DNA of 64,000 nt, from NCBI GenBank assembly GCA_003054655.1, contig QAYZ01000009.1, positions 1 through 64,000 of the forward strand, given 5' to 3'. Shown piece by piece: positions 26,165 to 35,703 of this stretch (the first letter of the stretch is position 1; each line of letters starts with the position of its first letter). The notes below the pieces were generated by a model. The model was given only the letters and a program-made list of their open reading frames with translations. It made no database searches and was not told where the DNA came from. Origin of the DNA: Spartobacteria bacterium LR76. Lineage in GTDB: Bacteria > Verrucomicrobiota > Verrucomicrobiia > Chthoniobacterales > Terrimicrobiaceae. A program made the position numbers and the translations under genes.

Positions 26165-26839
26165 GTGGCTGTTTCGGAATACCAACTCGTTTCCAAGGAT
26201 CTGTCCCGTTCGTTCCGGATGGGCCGAACCAACCTGAATGTCCTCAAAGGCATATCGATCGGTGTGCAGAAGGGCGAGACGGTTTTCCTCTGCGGTGCCT
26301 CGGGCGCGGGAAAAACCACCCTCCTCTACACTCTGGCCGGGCTGGAGCGCCCGGAGGGCGGGACGGTGATATTTGAAGAACAGGATCTCTATGCCCTCGG
26401 GTCGGACCGCCTGGCCCGTGTGCGCAACAAGAGCATGGGGTTCATATTCCAATCCTACTACCTGCTGCCCGAGCTGACCGCGCTGGAGAATGTAAAAATC
26501 CCCGGGATGCTCGCCGGAAAGGTGAACACCGAACTCGCCGAGGCCCTGCTCGAGCGTGTGGGACTCAAGGAACGGATGAATCACCTGCCCTCCGAACTGA
26601 GCGGCGGCGAGCAGCAGCGTGTCGCCATCGCGAGATCGCTCGTCAATGACCCGACGATCCTTTTTGCGGATGAGCCGACGGGCAACCTCGACAAGCATAC
26701 GGGCGAATCCATCATCGAGCTCCTGCTGGGTGTCGCACGGGATGACAAGCGCACCCTGGTCGTTGTGACCCACGACGAAAACCTCGCTCAGCGAGGTGAC
26801 CGACTCCTTCGCATCGAGGACGGCCAGTTGGCCAACTGA
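26165..26839 (+). CDS. LolD/MacB-like ABC transporter ATPase
   Basis: A 224-residue ATPase of the o228/LolD class. Walker A is GASGAGKTT, with the Q-loop in GFIFQSYYLLPELTALENV, the signature LSGGEQQRVAIARSL and Walker B ILFADEPTGNLD. LolD works with LolC/E permeases to release lipoproteins, and MacB-type ATPases are fused. No permease gene is adjacent; the next gene is an AsmA-like protein 27 bases on. It starts at GTG 26165 with AGGGAAAGAGC before it. Confidence 0.88.
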   Translation: MAVSEYQLVSKDLSRSFRMGRTNLNVLKGISIGVQKGETVFLCGASGAGKTTLLYTLAGLERPEGGTVIFEEQDLYALGSDRLARVRNKSMGFIFQSYYLLPELTALENVKIPGMLAGKVNTELAEALLERVGLKERMNHLPSELSGGEQQRVAIARSLVNDPTILFADEPTGNLDKHTGESIIELLLGVARDDKRTLVVVTHDENLAQRGDRLLRIEDGQLAN

Positions 26840-26866
26840 TGCCGATCCCTCCGCCAGTTTCGTAGA

Positions 26867-29314
26867 ATGCTCCTTCCTCCTGTCCCCAGGTTTCTTGTCC
26901 GCTGGCTGCTGCGGCTCGCGATGCTCGTGATCTTTGTCGGCCTGCCTGCCGCGTTGATCTATGTCGATCGCGTCGGCATCGGTTTCGGGCTGAAGGAGCA
27001 GATCGAGAATGCCCTGCGGGGAGACAACTTTAAAACGGCGATCGGCAAGCTGCGGTTCAACCCATTCCGCGGCCTGGTGGCGGAGGATGTCGCCGTCTCT
27101 GGGACCACGCCGGACGGTCCGGATTTTGCCCATATCGATCGCCTGACGGTTTCGATCTCCATGAGCGATCTCATGAATCGCCAGGTCACCATCGACCATC
27201 TGGAACTCGATGGCACGGATGTCTCGGTACCCATCGAACCCGGCCCCAATCCAGCCCGGGTGGAACTGCGCAACGTCAACGGCCAGTTTGTCCTCATCGC
27301 GGACCAGATGCGGCTCAGCTATTTCGACTGCGAGCTTTTTGGCATAAAACTCTCGCTCAACGGGTTGGTACGTAATCCGGGCGCGTTTCATTTCGTCAAT
27401 AGTAGCTCGCCGTCTACAGGGCAGGCGCACCGCGAACTCGCCGCCAACATCATCGATTCCCTGTCAAAGCTGCGGTTCAGCGGGAGCCGTCCCGAGATCC
27501 GGCTGGAGATTTCCGGCGACCTGGCCGATCCCTCCACCATTCGCATCGCCCCCATCTCGATCCAGAGCGGCCCCATCATCGGCACCAACTGGCGCATCGA
27601 GGGCGTACAGGCGCAGGCGACCGTCGCGAACCAGATCCTGACTATTCCACAGTTGCAAATCCAGGGAACCGATGGTGCGCTCAACCTGAGCGGACGGCTG
27701 GAAAACGGGCAATTTGAGTTTGAGCTGGCGAGTTCCATGTCTCCCAAGCCTCTCATGGGTTTGTTTCCCAAGACCTCCTTCGCGCGCAATCTCGACTTTC
27801 AGGAGTCGCCGCAGTTCACCGTCTCTGGAACGGTGGACGTGAAGTCCCCATCGGCGTCCTTTCTTACCGGATCGGTCCGGGCCGGAAAGTTCACGGTGAA
27901 GGGAGCCAAGGTCGATACGCTGGCGGCGGATTTTGCCTGGCGCAATGGACAGGTCTTTGCGCGGGATGTGCAGCTTTGGATGAATGGCGCGGAGCTCATC
28001 GCCGACGTGCTGTATAGCCCGGGGGATTTTCGCCTGCGCATGACCAACTCCATCCCCCCCACCCTTTTTGCGCCGCTCCTCGGCCCGAAGGAGCAGGAAT
28101 TTCTCAAGCAGATGGAGTTCAAGGACAACCCGTACGTCCAGATCGAAGTGCAGGGAGCCAAGCCGGACTTTGCCAGCGTCACCGGCAGCGGAACGATGAA
28201 GCTGGGGCGCACGGCCATGCGGGGGGCGTGGTTTGACTCCGCCGAGGCCAAGCTGGAGATCGCAAACCGGGCGGTCTCTTACAAGGATTTCACGATCAAG
28301 GGACGCGGCGGCGTGGGAACGGGCAATTTCGTCTATGATTTCGGCGGGCAGCAGGTGCGACTGCAGAATATCAACTCGTCGCTCTTCCCAGTCGATGTCC
28401 TGATGTGGGCTGATCCCAAGATTGCCGAGGCGCTCAAGCCCTACCGCTTCACCAAGGCACCGAAGGTGCAGGGGGGCGGCGTCATTTCCCTCAAGGACCC
28501 GAGCGGCAATGATCTCGCCTTGAAGCTGCAGGCGGAGGGATTTGACTACGACCTGCTCGCTCGCACGCTGCACTTTGGGCGCACCACCGGGACCATCAAT
28601 GTGCTGGGCAGCAAAGTGCTGGTGAAGATCGGCAGTGCCCGACTGATGGGTGGCGAGGCCGCCCTCGACGCCAATGTCTCCACGGCGCCCAATGATCCCA
28701 CGGTAGACGCCAGTGTCACCGTAAAGCGCGTCGATTTCGCCAAGCTGACGAAACTGTACTTTGATTACGACACCTCGCAGGGCGTCGCCTCGGGCCGGTA
28801 TAAATTCACCATGCGCGGCGGGCTGGCCGAGACGATGAAGGGCGAAGGCTCGATCCGGGTGGAGGACGGCAAGGTCTTTGCCATTCCGTTCCTCGGGCCG
28901 TTCTCAGACATCCTGAACAAGGTCATCCCGGGAAGCGGCTATGAAAGCGCCCACCTCGCGACGGCGGACTTCCGGCTCAGTGATGGCAAGATTTTCACCG
29001 ACAACCTGGTCATCCAGGGCTTCGGCTTCAACCTGATCGGCAGCGGCGACATCGGGTTCCTTGTCGACAAGATGAACCTTTCGGTGCGCATCAATGCCAA
29101 GGGCGTGCCGGGCATCGTGCTGTTCCCGGTGAGCAAGCTGTTTGAATACGTCTCGACGGGGTCGTTTGCCGACCCGCAGTGGCGTCCCAAGATCATCCCC
29201 CGCTTCGACAGCGGAAATGCCGGAGATGCAACGAAAGAGCCGGAGACGTCGGGGACGCATCCGGCTCCTCAAAAGACCAACGGCGGCGACCATAATAACG
29301 GCCGCCAGCGCTGA
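26867..29314 (+). CDS. Large AsmA/TamB-like membrane-anchored protein
   Basis: An 815-residue protein: one N-terminal membrane helix (residues 12-30), then a long beta-rich periplasmic region with many VSGTVDVKSPSA-type repeats and a C-terminal AsmA-type region (ALNGLAETMKGEGSIRVEDGKVF, NLVIQGFGFNLIGSGDIGFL). AsmA-like/TamB proteins form grooves that carry phospholipids or help outer-membrane biogenesis. It is co-oriented with the LolD-like ATPase (27-base gap), which hints at an envelope-lipid system. The C-terminal 40 residues are low-complexity. Confidence 0.82.
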   Translation: MLLPPVPRFLVRWLLRLAMLVIFVGLPAALIYVDRVGIGFGLKEQIENALRGDNFKTAIGKLRFNPFRGLVAEDVAVSGTTPDGPDFAHIDRLTVSISMSDLMNRQVTIDHLELDGTDVSVPIEPGPNPARVELRNVNGQFVLIADQMRLSYFDCELFGIKLSLNGLVRNPGAFHFVNSSSPSTGQAHRELAANIIDSLSKLRFSGSRPEIRLEISGDLADPSTIRIAPISIQSGPIIGTNWRIEGVQAQATVANQILTIPQLQIQGTDGALNLSGRLENGQFEFELASSMSPKPLMGLFPKTSFARNLDFQESPQFTVSGTVDVKSPSASFLTGSVRAGKFTVKGAKVDTLAADFAWRNGQVFARDVQLWMNGAELIADVLYSPGDFRLRMTNSIPPTLFAPLLGPKEQEFLKQMEFKDNPYVQIEVQGAKPDFASVTGSGTMKLGRTAMRGAWFDSAEAKLEIANRAVSYKDFTIKGRGGVGTGNFVYDFGGQQVRLQNINSSLFPVDVLMWADPKIAEALKPYRFTKAPKVQGGGVISLKDPSGNDLALKLQAEGFDYDLLARTLHFGRTTGTINVLGSKVLVKIGSARLMGGEAALDANVSTAPNDPTVDASVTVKRVDFAKLTKLYFDYDTSQGVASGRYKFTMRGGLAETMKGEGSIRVEDGKVFAIPFLGPFSDILNKVIPGSGYESAHLATADFRLSDGKIFTDNLVIQGFGFNLIGSGDIGFLVDKMNLSVRINAKGVPGIVLFPVSKLFEYVSTGSFADPQWRPKIIPRFDSGNAGDATKEPETSGTHPAPQKTNGGDHNNGRQR

Positions 29315-29317
29315 AAA

Positions 29318-29557
29318 CTACTTCATCAGCAGAACCGCACGAGCGCGCTTGATCTCACGGGTGATCTTGCGGTGAAGGCGGGCGGACATCCCGGTGACGC
29401 GGCGGGGAATGATCTTGCCGCTTTCGGTAACGAAGCGCTTCAGGAGCTCAGGGTTCTTGTAATCGATCGCCTCCTCGGCAAGATCCGTGCGACGGCGCGG
29501 CATCGTGCGATTCGCGCGGCGGAAATTGGAGCGGCGTTTGGGCGTTTTCGGCTGCAT
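29318..29557 (-). CDS. rpsR: 30S ribosomal protein S18
   Basis: A 79-residue basic protein with the S18 core [43 protein letters not shown]. It follows rpmG by 6 bases. The stop is 3 bases from the facing end of the AsmA-like gene. Confidence 0.96.
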   Translation of the reverse strand: MQPKTPKRRSNFRRANRTMPRRRTDLAEEAIDYKNPELLKRFVTESGKIIPRRVTGMSARLHRKITREIKRARAVLLMK

Positions 29558-29563
29558 GATGTG

Positions 29564-29737
29564 TTACTTGATTTCCCGATGCAGGGTGTGCCTGCGCAGA
29601 TTCGGGTTGTACTTCTTCTTCTCGAGACGACCCGGAGTGCGGGGGCTCTTCTTGTTACGAGTGGTGACGTAGCGGGAAACGGGCTTGCCCTCCGCCTTGG
29701 CCTCGGTGCACTCGAGGGTGATGATTTCCTGTGGCAT
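29564..29737 (-). CDS. rpmG: 50S ribosomal protein L33
   Basis: A 57-residue protein, [20 protein letters not shown] then [20 protein letters not shown] and [17 protein letters not shown]. This is a normal L33, with a retained single Cys rather than the four-cysteine zinc form. It is easily missed because it is below 60 residues. It sits 5 bases after the DksA-like stop and 6 bases before rpsR, so the three form one transcript. Confidence 0.95.
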   Translation of the reverse strand: MPQEIITLECTEAKAEGKPVSRYVTTRNKKSPRTPGRLEKKKYNPNLRRHTLHREIK

Positions 29738-29742
29738 GGTGA

Positions 29743-30324
29743 TTAGTCCTTGGTGTCGGTCGAGTTGTCTTCGTCTTCGCCGTCTCCTCCATCATCCTCG
29801 CCCAGACCGAAGAGCGAGGTGACAGGCTGGCGCACGCGCTGGAAGCGGTTGCGCTTTTCGAGTTCCGCCTGGCACTCCACCGTATAACGGGTGAAGGGAA
29901 GAGCTTCAAGGCGGGCGTGAGGGATGGGCTTGCCCGACATCTCGCAGACGCCGTAGCTGCCGTTTTCGATGCGCTTGAGGGCTTCATCGATCTCGTAAAG
30001 GGAATCCTGCTCCTGGGAGAGGAGGCTCAGGGCAAAGTCGCGGTCGTACGCATCGCTGCCGGCGTCGGCCTGGTGCATCCCAAAGGCGCTCGCCTCGCTG
30101 CCTTCCGCACGGGAGCGGAGGCTGTCGCGGGCCACGCCCTGCATGGAATCGAGGAGCGTGTCCTTGAGAGCGAGAAGCCGCTCGCGCTGCTTCTCGAGGA
30201 ACACCGCTTCCTTGGACCCAGCGGCGGGTGCGGATTCTTTCTTGGCAGTCTGCTTCTTCGCAGCGTCAGCTCCTTCATCAGGAGTGCCTTCAGCTTTGGG
30301 GGATTTATTCTGCTTGCTCGCCAT
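29743..30324 (-). CDS. DksA/TraR-like protein with a reduced zinc finger
   Basis: A 193-residue protein: a Lys/Ala-rich N-terminus, a coiled-coil region, then a C-terminal DksA-type segment, [20 protein letters not shown] and then FTRYTVECQ, where the family normally has CxxC and CxxC. Here two of the four cysteines are replaced (Ser and Thr), leaving one in each pair, and an acidic tail follows. DksA-like proteins bind RNA polymerase and can respond to ppGpp. ATG 30324 was preferred over an upstream TTG. It begins the rpmG-rpsR operon. Confidence 0.85.
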   Translation of the reverse strand: MASKQNKSPKAEGTPDEGADAAKKQTAKKESAPAAGSKEAVFLEKQRERLLALKDTLLDSMQGVARDSLRSRAEGSEASAFGMHQADAGSDAYDRDFALSLLSQEQDSLYEIDEALKRIENGSYGVCEMSGKPIPHARLEALPFTRYTVECQAELEKRNRFQRVRQPVTSLFGLGEDDGGDGEDEDNSTDTKD

Positions 30325-30503
30325 TTTGGGTTCGTTGAAAAGGGGCGAATATTTAGCCTCTCCCTTGGCAGTGTGCAAGGGGATTCTTTGGGTTTTCGGC
30401 CCTATTTTGCGAGTCGCAAACTTTCAATAAGTGGCAAGTAATCAACAATATTGGATGAGTGCCCCTCCCAAATGATGATATCTTGTCCTTGGAGGCCATC
30501 ATT

Positions 30504-30848
30504 ATGGACCAGAAATCCCCAAAAAACCTCTTCCAACTCCCCTTCATCCCCCCCCAACCAGACATCGTCGTCATAGGCATCACCCAGTTTGTCTTCCTGA
30601 CGATCGGCATCCTGCTGCTCGGCGTGGCGCTGAAGGTCAGCAATCCGGCGGATATCACCCCGATGGCGGCCTTTCTGGTTCACCATGGGATCTGGCTGCT
30701 GATGATTCCGCTGGTCTGGACCGCCTTGTCGGAGCATGCCTACCGCATCGCGCCCAAGGGGTGGCGCTATGCCATTCGCGGTTCCGGCATCGTGCTGGCT
30801 GCCATCATCGGCCTCCTTTTTGGGATCTGCATCCTGGCAAATACCTAG
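30504..30848 (+). CDS. Small three-span membrane protein, unknown function
   Basis: A 114-residue protein starting at ATG 30504, preceded by GGAGG at 9 bases spacing. Three hydrophobic segments (about 22-44, 58-78 and 94-113) are separated by short loops; the C-terminus is LLFGICILANT. No family is recognised. It stands alone between the DksA-like operon and glgX, with its 3' end facing glgX. Confidence 0.75.
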   Translation: MDQKSPKNLFQLPFIPPQPDIVVIGITQFVFLTIGILLLGVALKVSNPADITPMAAFLVHHGIWLLMIPLVWTALSEHAYRIAPKGWRYAIRGSGIVLAAIIGLLFGICILANT

Positions 30849-30884
30849 CCACCAGAGACTTAATCGCAGTCTGAAAGAAAGAGA

Positions 30885-33002
30885 TCAGGACTCCGGCTTG
30901 CCCAGAAGGATGACGGAGCTGCGCTCGGCAAGGGTGAGCACCTTCAGCCCCGGCAAAAGCACCTCCTGCCCTGGCTCGACGATATCGTCCGGCGCAGCGA
31001 GGCTGGTATCGGCGACGCGGAACCATACGTAGCCCTTGGGCAGGACGGGCAGGGTAAAGTCCAACGGCTTGTAGTACATGTTGAAGGCGCAATAGATGAA
31101 GTGTGATGGTCCCCCGGCGGCGGCACCGTGGCGCCCGCACAGCATGAAAGCGATCGAGCGGCTGGGCAGGCTCCAGTCGGGCTTCCACGGCAGCACGCCA
31201 TGCCAGGAAATGTCGGGATAACCGCTGCCGATGACATCCTTGCTAGTGAGGAACTCCGGCTGGCGCAGGGCGGGGTTGGCCTTACGGAAGGCGATCATGT
31301 TGCGAGTGAAGCGGTAGAGTCCCTTATTTTCCTCGGTGAGCACCCAGTCGAGCCAGTTCCACTCCTCGTCCTGGCAATAGGCGTTGTTATTGCCCCGCTG
31401 GGTACGACCGCATTCATCCCCCATCCACAGCATGGGCACGCCCTGGCTGACAAAGAGGAGCATGACGGCGTTCTTCTGGAGCCGGAGGCGCAGGGCCTGG
31501 ATGTCCGGATCGGTGGTCTCGCCCTCCACGCCGCAATTCCAGCTCCAGTTGTCATTGGCACCGTCGTTGTTGTTTTCGCCGTTATCGAGGTTGTGCTTCT
31601 CGTTGTAGGAAAAGAGGTCTCGGAGGGTGAAACCGTCGTGGCAGGTGATGAAGTTGATCGAGGCGGTCGGCTTGCGGCCGGCTGCGGCATACAAATCGGG
31701 AGACCCCATGATGCGCTGGACCATTTCGCCGACCACGCCGGGGTCGCCTTTGATGAAGCGCCGCGCTGCGTCGCGGTACTTGCCATTCCACTCAAGCCAG
31801 CGGCCGTAGGATGGAAAGTTGCCCACCTGATAGAGGCCGCCGGCGTCCCAGGCCTCCGCGATGAGGTCGCACTGGGCGAGCACGGGATCATAGGCGAGAG
31901 ACTCCAGCAGAGGAGGATTGGAAAGCGGCGCACCCGTCGAGTCGCGACCGAGCACGGAGGCGAGATCGAAGCGGAACCCGTCGATATGATACTCCGCCGC
32001 CCAATGGCGCAGGCTGGCGATAACAAAACCTCGCACGACGGGGTTGTTGCAGTTCACCGTATTGCCGCATCCCGTGTAGTTGGCGTACTTCCCGCTCGAG
32101 TCGAGCATGTAGTAGGTCTTGTTATCGATGCCGCGGAAGGAATAGGTCGGCCCGTTTTCCCCGCCCTCGGCGGTATGGTTGAAGACCACGTCGAGGATGA
32201 CCTTGATACCGGCGGCGTGCAGGGCCCGGATGAGGTCCTTCAGCTCCTCGACCTGCGTGCCATGCCTGCCCGTGGCGGCGAAACCGGCCTTGGGGGCAAA
32301 GAAGGCCAGCGTGCTGTACCCCCAGTAGTTGCAAAGCTGCTCGCCGGTGAGCGGGTTGGTGCGGGTATTCTCGAGCTCGTCGAACTCGAAGATGGGCATG
32401 AGCTCGACAGTATTGACTCCCAGATCCTTGAGGTAGGGAATCTTTTCCTTCATCGCGGCATAGGTGCCGGGATGCTTTACCTCCGCCGAGGGATGCGCCG
32501 TAAACCCGCGCACATGCATCTCATAGATGACGAGTTCGCTCTCGGGGCGCTTGATCGGGCGGTCATGCTCCCAGTCGAATGGTTCGAAAGGGATGCGGGC
32601 GCGGAAAGGATAGACCTCGCCGGGCCGCGACTCCTGCTTCCATACCTCGCGCCCGCTGATCTCGCGCGCATAGGGATCAAGAAGGACATTTTTGGGGTTG
32701 AAGTGCAGCCCCTCGCGCACATCGAAGACGCCGTCGAATCGATAGCCGTACTCGAGATCCTCATAGCTCAGGTCAAAAACGATCATCGCCCAGACATTGC
32801 CGAGACGATACTCCGGTGGAAACGGGATCTCCGCATAGGGTTCCGCCGAACCCTTCTCAAAAAGCACCAGCGTGCAGGATTTTGCGTAGGTCGAGAAGAT
32901 CGAGAAATTCACGCCTCCGGGGACATGGCTCGCTCCGAAGGGCAGCGGATGTCCATACCGTAGTCGGAAATCGGCGTGCGTGTGGGTGTGGTTAGGAATC
33001 AT
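30885..33002 (-). CDS. glgX: Glycogen debranching enzyme GlgX
   Basis: A 705-residue GH13 subfamily enzyme that hydrolyses alpha-1,6 branches of phosphorylase-limited glycogen. An N-terminal CBM48-type domain (GHPLPFGASHVPGGVNFSIFST...) precedes the barrel. GH13 landmarks are DVVFNHTAEG, the nucleophile motif GFRFDLASVLGRD, the acid AEAWD and the late histidine/aspartate motif FITCHDGFTLRD. Length and order match GlgX/TreX. It is not flanked by other glycogen genes here. Confidence 0.94.
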   Translation of the reverse strand: MIPNHTHTHADFRLRYGHPLPFGASHVPGGVNFSIFSTYAKSCTLVLFEKGSAEPYAEIPFPPEYRLGNVWAMIVFDLSYEDLEYGYRFDGVFDVREGLHFNPKNVLLDPYAREISGREVWKQESRPGEVYPFRARIPFEPFDWEHDRPIKRPESELVIYEMHVRGFTAHPSAEVKHPGTYAAMKEKIPYLKDLGVNTVELMPIFEFDELENTRTNPLTGEQLCNYWGYSTLAFFAPKAGFAATGRHGTQVEELKDLIRALHAAGIKVILDVVFNHTAEGGENGPTYSFRGIDNKTYYMLDSSGKYANYTGCGNTVNCNNPVVRGFVIASLRHWAAEYHIDGFRFDLASVLGRDSTGAPLSNPPLLESLAYDPVLAQCDLIAEAWDAGGLYQVGNFPSYGRWLEWNGKYRDAARRFIKGDPGVVGEMVQRIMGSPDLYAAAGRKPTASINFITCHDGFTLRDLFSYNEKHNLDNGENNNDGANDNWSWNCGVEGETTDPDIQALRLRLQKNAVMLLFVSQGVPMLWMGDECGRTQRGNNNAYCQDEEWNWLDWVLTEENKGLYRFTRNMIAFRKANPALRQPEFLTSKDVIGSGYPDISWHGVLPWKPDWSLPSRSIAFMLCGRHGAAAGGPSHFIYCAFNMYYKPLDFTLPVLPKGYVWFRVADTSLAAPDDIVEPGQEVLLPGLKVLTLAERSSVILLGKPES

Positions 33003-33075
33003 GACGGCGACAGCTAGAGACTGTTATAAGCAGAAAGCATGCGCAATCCGGGAAATAGGGTTCAATTTTGCGAGA

Positions 33076-34125
33076 TTATTTCGAGAGAGCTAACAGTCGG
33101 CGCGCCTCCGAGGCGATACGCCCGGGGGAAATAGCCTTGTACCAGTGGGATTTTTTCTTTGGGCGAGGCTCGGCCAGCAGCCACGCCTGGCGGTCGCTGG
33201 ATTGCCAGGGAGCAAACATCCCGGCGTGCAGGCCGGAAAAGGCCACGATGCAGCGTTGATTCAAGGCCGTGGCGAAATGGGCGGCAGCCGTGTCCACCGT
33301 GAATACAATCTCCGCCGCCGCGATCCACTCCAGGAAGGCGACGAGATTGGCCGGGATAAAAACCGTCGCCTGCGTGAGTCCGGCAGCGTGCAGGGCGGAG
33401 GCAAACTCGGCGAGCTTCGGTTTCTGCTCCTCGGACCCAACCAGCAGCAGCGTGCGCCCATCCAGCTCGGATCGGAGCGCCGAAAAGGCCTCCACCCATT
33501 GATCCAGCGGAAAAACCTTGGACTTCTCCGTGATGGGAGCACAGATCCAGACGGGTTTCTCGGCCGGCACGATGCGCGCCCGGAGATGAGGCATCACATC
33601 GGCAATCGGGACCTCTCTCCCCACGGTGCGGGAGACCACGCGGCGAAAAGCCTCGATCTCCAGGGGCACATCGCATGGCGGCTCCGGGTACGCGACGAGT
33701 TCCGAGCCAAAGATGCGGGTAAGGACGTTTTCCACCAGCCCCCTCACCTTCTTGCCGCGGCAGAGGTGATTCTCCCAGGAAACATAACGCTTCGCGGGAA
33801 CGGAATAGAAAAGCGAGGTCTCAAGGTAATTGCGCAGTCCGCGCAGGCATACCGAGATGTCGGCCGGAGTAAACCGCATCCGAAACCACAGCGGGACACA
33901 GGCGAGAAAATTGCGCAGAAAAAGATTCAGCACCTTGCGCTTCAGAGCTACGGGCAAGGGCCAGATGGTCGCCACCGGAAACTGCTCCCGGGCGAGCGGC
34001 ACGAGCAGCTCGCGTACGCAGATGATCAGGTTTTCCTCCCCATACTCGCGGGCAAGAGCGCGAATCGCACCGGTCGAGAGCACGAAGTCCCCTATGCCAT
34101 CCGGCTTAAAAACGAAAACGCGCAT
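33076..34125 (-). CDS. Glycosyltransferase family 9 (heptosyltransferase-like)
   Basis: A 349-residue GT9/GT-B enzyme. The N-terminus has KPDGIGDFVLSTGAIRAL, typical for ADP-heptose transferases; the C-terminal half has VFTVDTAAAHFATALNQRCIVAFSGLH, the donor-binding pattern. It is expected to add a heptose or similar sugar to lipopolysaccharide core. Divergent from a second GT9 gene; there are 93 bases between the starts. Donor not provable from sequence. Confidence 0.88.
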   Translation of the reverse strand: MRVFVFKPDGIGDFVLSTGAIRALAREYGEENLIICVRELLVPLAREQFPVATIWPLPVALKRKVLNLFLRNFLACVPLWFRMRFTPADISVCLRGLRNYLETSLFYSVPAKRYVSWENHLCRGKKVRGLVENVLTRIFGSELVAYPEPPCDVPLEIEAFRRVVSRTVGREVPIADVMPHLRARIVPAEKPVWICAPITEKSKVFPLDQWVEAFSALRSELDGRTLLLVGSEEQKPKLAEFASALHAAGLTQATVFIPANLVAFLEWIAAAEIVFTVDTAAAHFATALNQRCIVAFSGLHAGMFAPWQSSDRQAWLLAEPRPKKKSHWYKAISPGRIASEARRLLALSK

Positions 34126-34218
34126 TCCTGATGAGTCTCCGCGAACCGGCCTGCGCTCAAGCCAATTTCATTTTCGATTGGCATCTTGGCGGGCGATGGG
34201 CGATTCAATGAGCCTTTT

Positions 34219-35136
34219 ATGCGGGGCTGTTATGTCGTATTTCACAAGCAACTGGGGGACCTGCTGTTGCTGGAACCCGCGCTTTCCCGCCTGGCCGCCC
34301 ATCACGGCAGCCCTGTGCGTCTCCTGACGCGGGGCGGCCACGAGGCGCTGGTCAGCCTCATGTCGGATGTGGAAATACACAGCGGCCCGGCATTCCGGCC
34401 GGCCCGGCACCTGTATTGCTTTGACCCGGTGAACAAATCGGCGACGCGCGCGCTCTTCGCTCCCGCGCTGCACAAGACCTGCATCCTCCCCAACAAGGAG
34501 GAATCGTCCTGGTTTCATCGTCTCATTTTTCACCCGGTCATCGTTCCCGAGCTCCGGGACGAGTACATCGCGGAGTATTTCTGGCAGAACACTCCGGTGC
34601 CTGCGGCCGGCCCGTTTCATTTGCCGCGACTGAACCGCCCTCCCGACTCCTGGGCCGTGCCGGGGCTGAAGGCAGGAGGTTTTATCCTGATCAATCCCAC
34701 CTCGGGATGGCGCCGCAAGAGCTGGGTGGGGAGCCACTGGGCCGAGACCGTCCGGCACCTCCGGTCGCGATCCAATCTCCCGATCCTGATGACGAGTGCC
34801 TCTGCGGACTGGCAGCTTTCGCAGTGCGCAGAGATCGACAAACTGACCGGCGGCATCGTGCGCAGCCTGTCGAATGGCACGACTTTGCGCAATTTCCTCT
34901 GGCTCTGTGCCAATGCCGCGCTGGTCGTAACGGTCGATGGGGCCGCAGCACATTTCGCGACCGCCTTGGGCACGCCGAGCCTTGCGCTTTTTGGCCCGAC
35001 CCACATCAGTACATGGCATCGTGCCACCGCGATCAATGCCGCCATCCAGGCTCCAATGGGCAATGATGGAAAACGCAGGATGCGTGACCTGCCAGTGGAA
35101 CCGGTACTGGCGAGCCTCGATCGGCTGCTCGGGTAG
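34219..35136 (+). CDS. Glycosyltransferase family 9, second copy
   Basis: A 305-residue GT9 relative beginning MRGCYVVFHKQLGDLLLLEP, which aligns with the KxxGDxLL motif of heptosyltransferases. The C-terminal segment VVTVDGAAAHFATALGTPSLALFGPTH is a clear donor-sugar motif. It shares family but little detailed sequence with the divergent copy at 33076-34125, so it probably acts at another core position. Start at ATG 34219 avoids the poorly conserved upstream extension. Confidence 0.85.
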   Translation: MRGCYVVFHKQLGDLLLLEPALSRLAAHHGSPVRLLTRGGHEALVSLMSDVEIHSGPAFRPARHLYCFDPVNKSATRALFAPALHKTCILPNKEESSWFHRLIFHPVIVPELRDEYIAEYFWQNTPVPAAGPFHLPRLNRPPDSWAVPGLKAGGFILINPTSGWRRKSWVGSHWAETVRHLRSRSNLPILMTSASADWQLSQCAEIDKLTGGIVRSLSNGTTLRNFLWLCANAALVVTVDGAAAHFATALGTPSLALFGPTHISTWHRATAINAAIQAPMGNDGKRRMRDLPVEPVLASLDRLLG

Positions 35137-35226
35137 ATGCGAAGCACCCGGGAGGCTGTTTTCCGGAAAGGAGGGAGCAACAGGCGCACCGCCCGCAGCG
35201 CGTTCAGCCCATGAGGCGATGGCCGG

Positions 35227-35703
35227 TCATTTCCTCCTGGGGGGCCACTGGGACCGAAGCTCCCCTTCCGTCCAGAACGTTTGCCGCGTGCTCGTATTCT
35301 CCCGGATACGGGCCACCTCCGCCGGGAGTACAGGCTCGCCAGTTTCACTCCACTGCAACCGGAGAAAGTTGAGGACGCTGGCGACTTCCTGATCGGTCAG
35401 GACGTCACGCCACGCAGGCATCAGCCCATTATAGGTACGTCCCTTGACCTGGAGAGGACCGCGCATGCCGTCCAACACGATGGCAATCAATGGGGCATTC
35501 GACCCCGCCAGCCATTCCGAATCCCGCAAAGGGGGGCAGGACGGCAGGAGCGCGTTGCCATCCTGGCCGTGACAAACCGCACATTTTTCCATGTAAAGAG
35601 CGGCTCCGCGCACCGCATCTCCCCGCTGTTGCGGCCGTGGCTTGCATCCGGCGAACACAAAGGTTGCCGCGACGAGCATCCCGACCAACCGCCAGGAATT
35701 CAC
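35227..35703 (-). CDS. Lipoprotein cytochrome c
   Basis: A 158-residue protein with a lipobox (VFAGC, Cys20) and one haem site CAVCH at residues 41-45, followed by NGLMPAW with the likely distal methionine. The C-terminal 40 residues are charged. It overlaps the SCO1 stop by four bases and is the third gene of the copper operon. It could deliver electrons to a terminal oxidase or take part in SCO-linked redox chemistry. Confidence 0.88.
   Translation of the reverse strand: MNSWRLVGMLVAATFVFAGCKPRPQQRGDAVRGAALYMEKCAVCHGQDGNALLPSCPPLRDSEWLAGSNAPLIAIVLDGMRGPLQVKGRTYNGLMPAWRDVLTDQEVASVLNFLRLQWSETGEPVLPAEVARIRENTSTRQTFWTEGELRSQWPPRRK

Noticed and set aside
31128-32963. A 611-codon open frame on the plus strand opposite glgX
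   Set aside because: It lies antisense to a complete GlgX with all catalytic motifs; its residue content is Arg/Val/His-rich and follows the codon shadow of GC-rich DNA.
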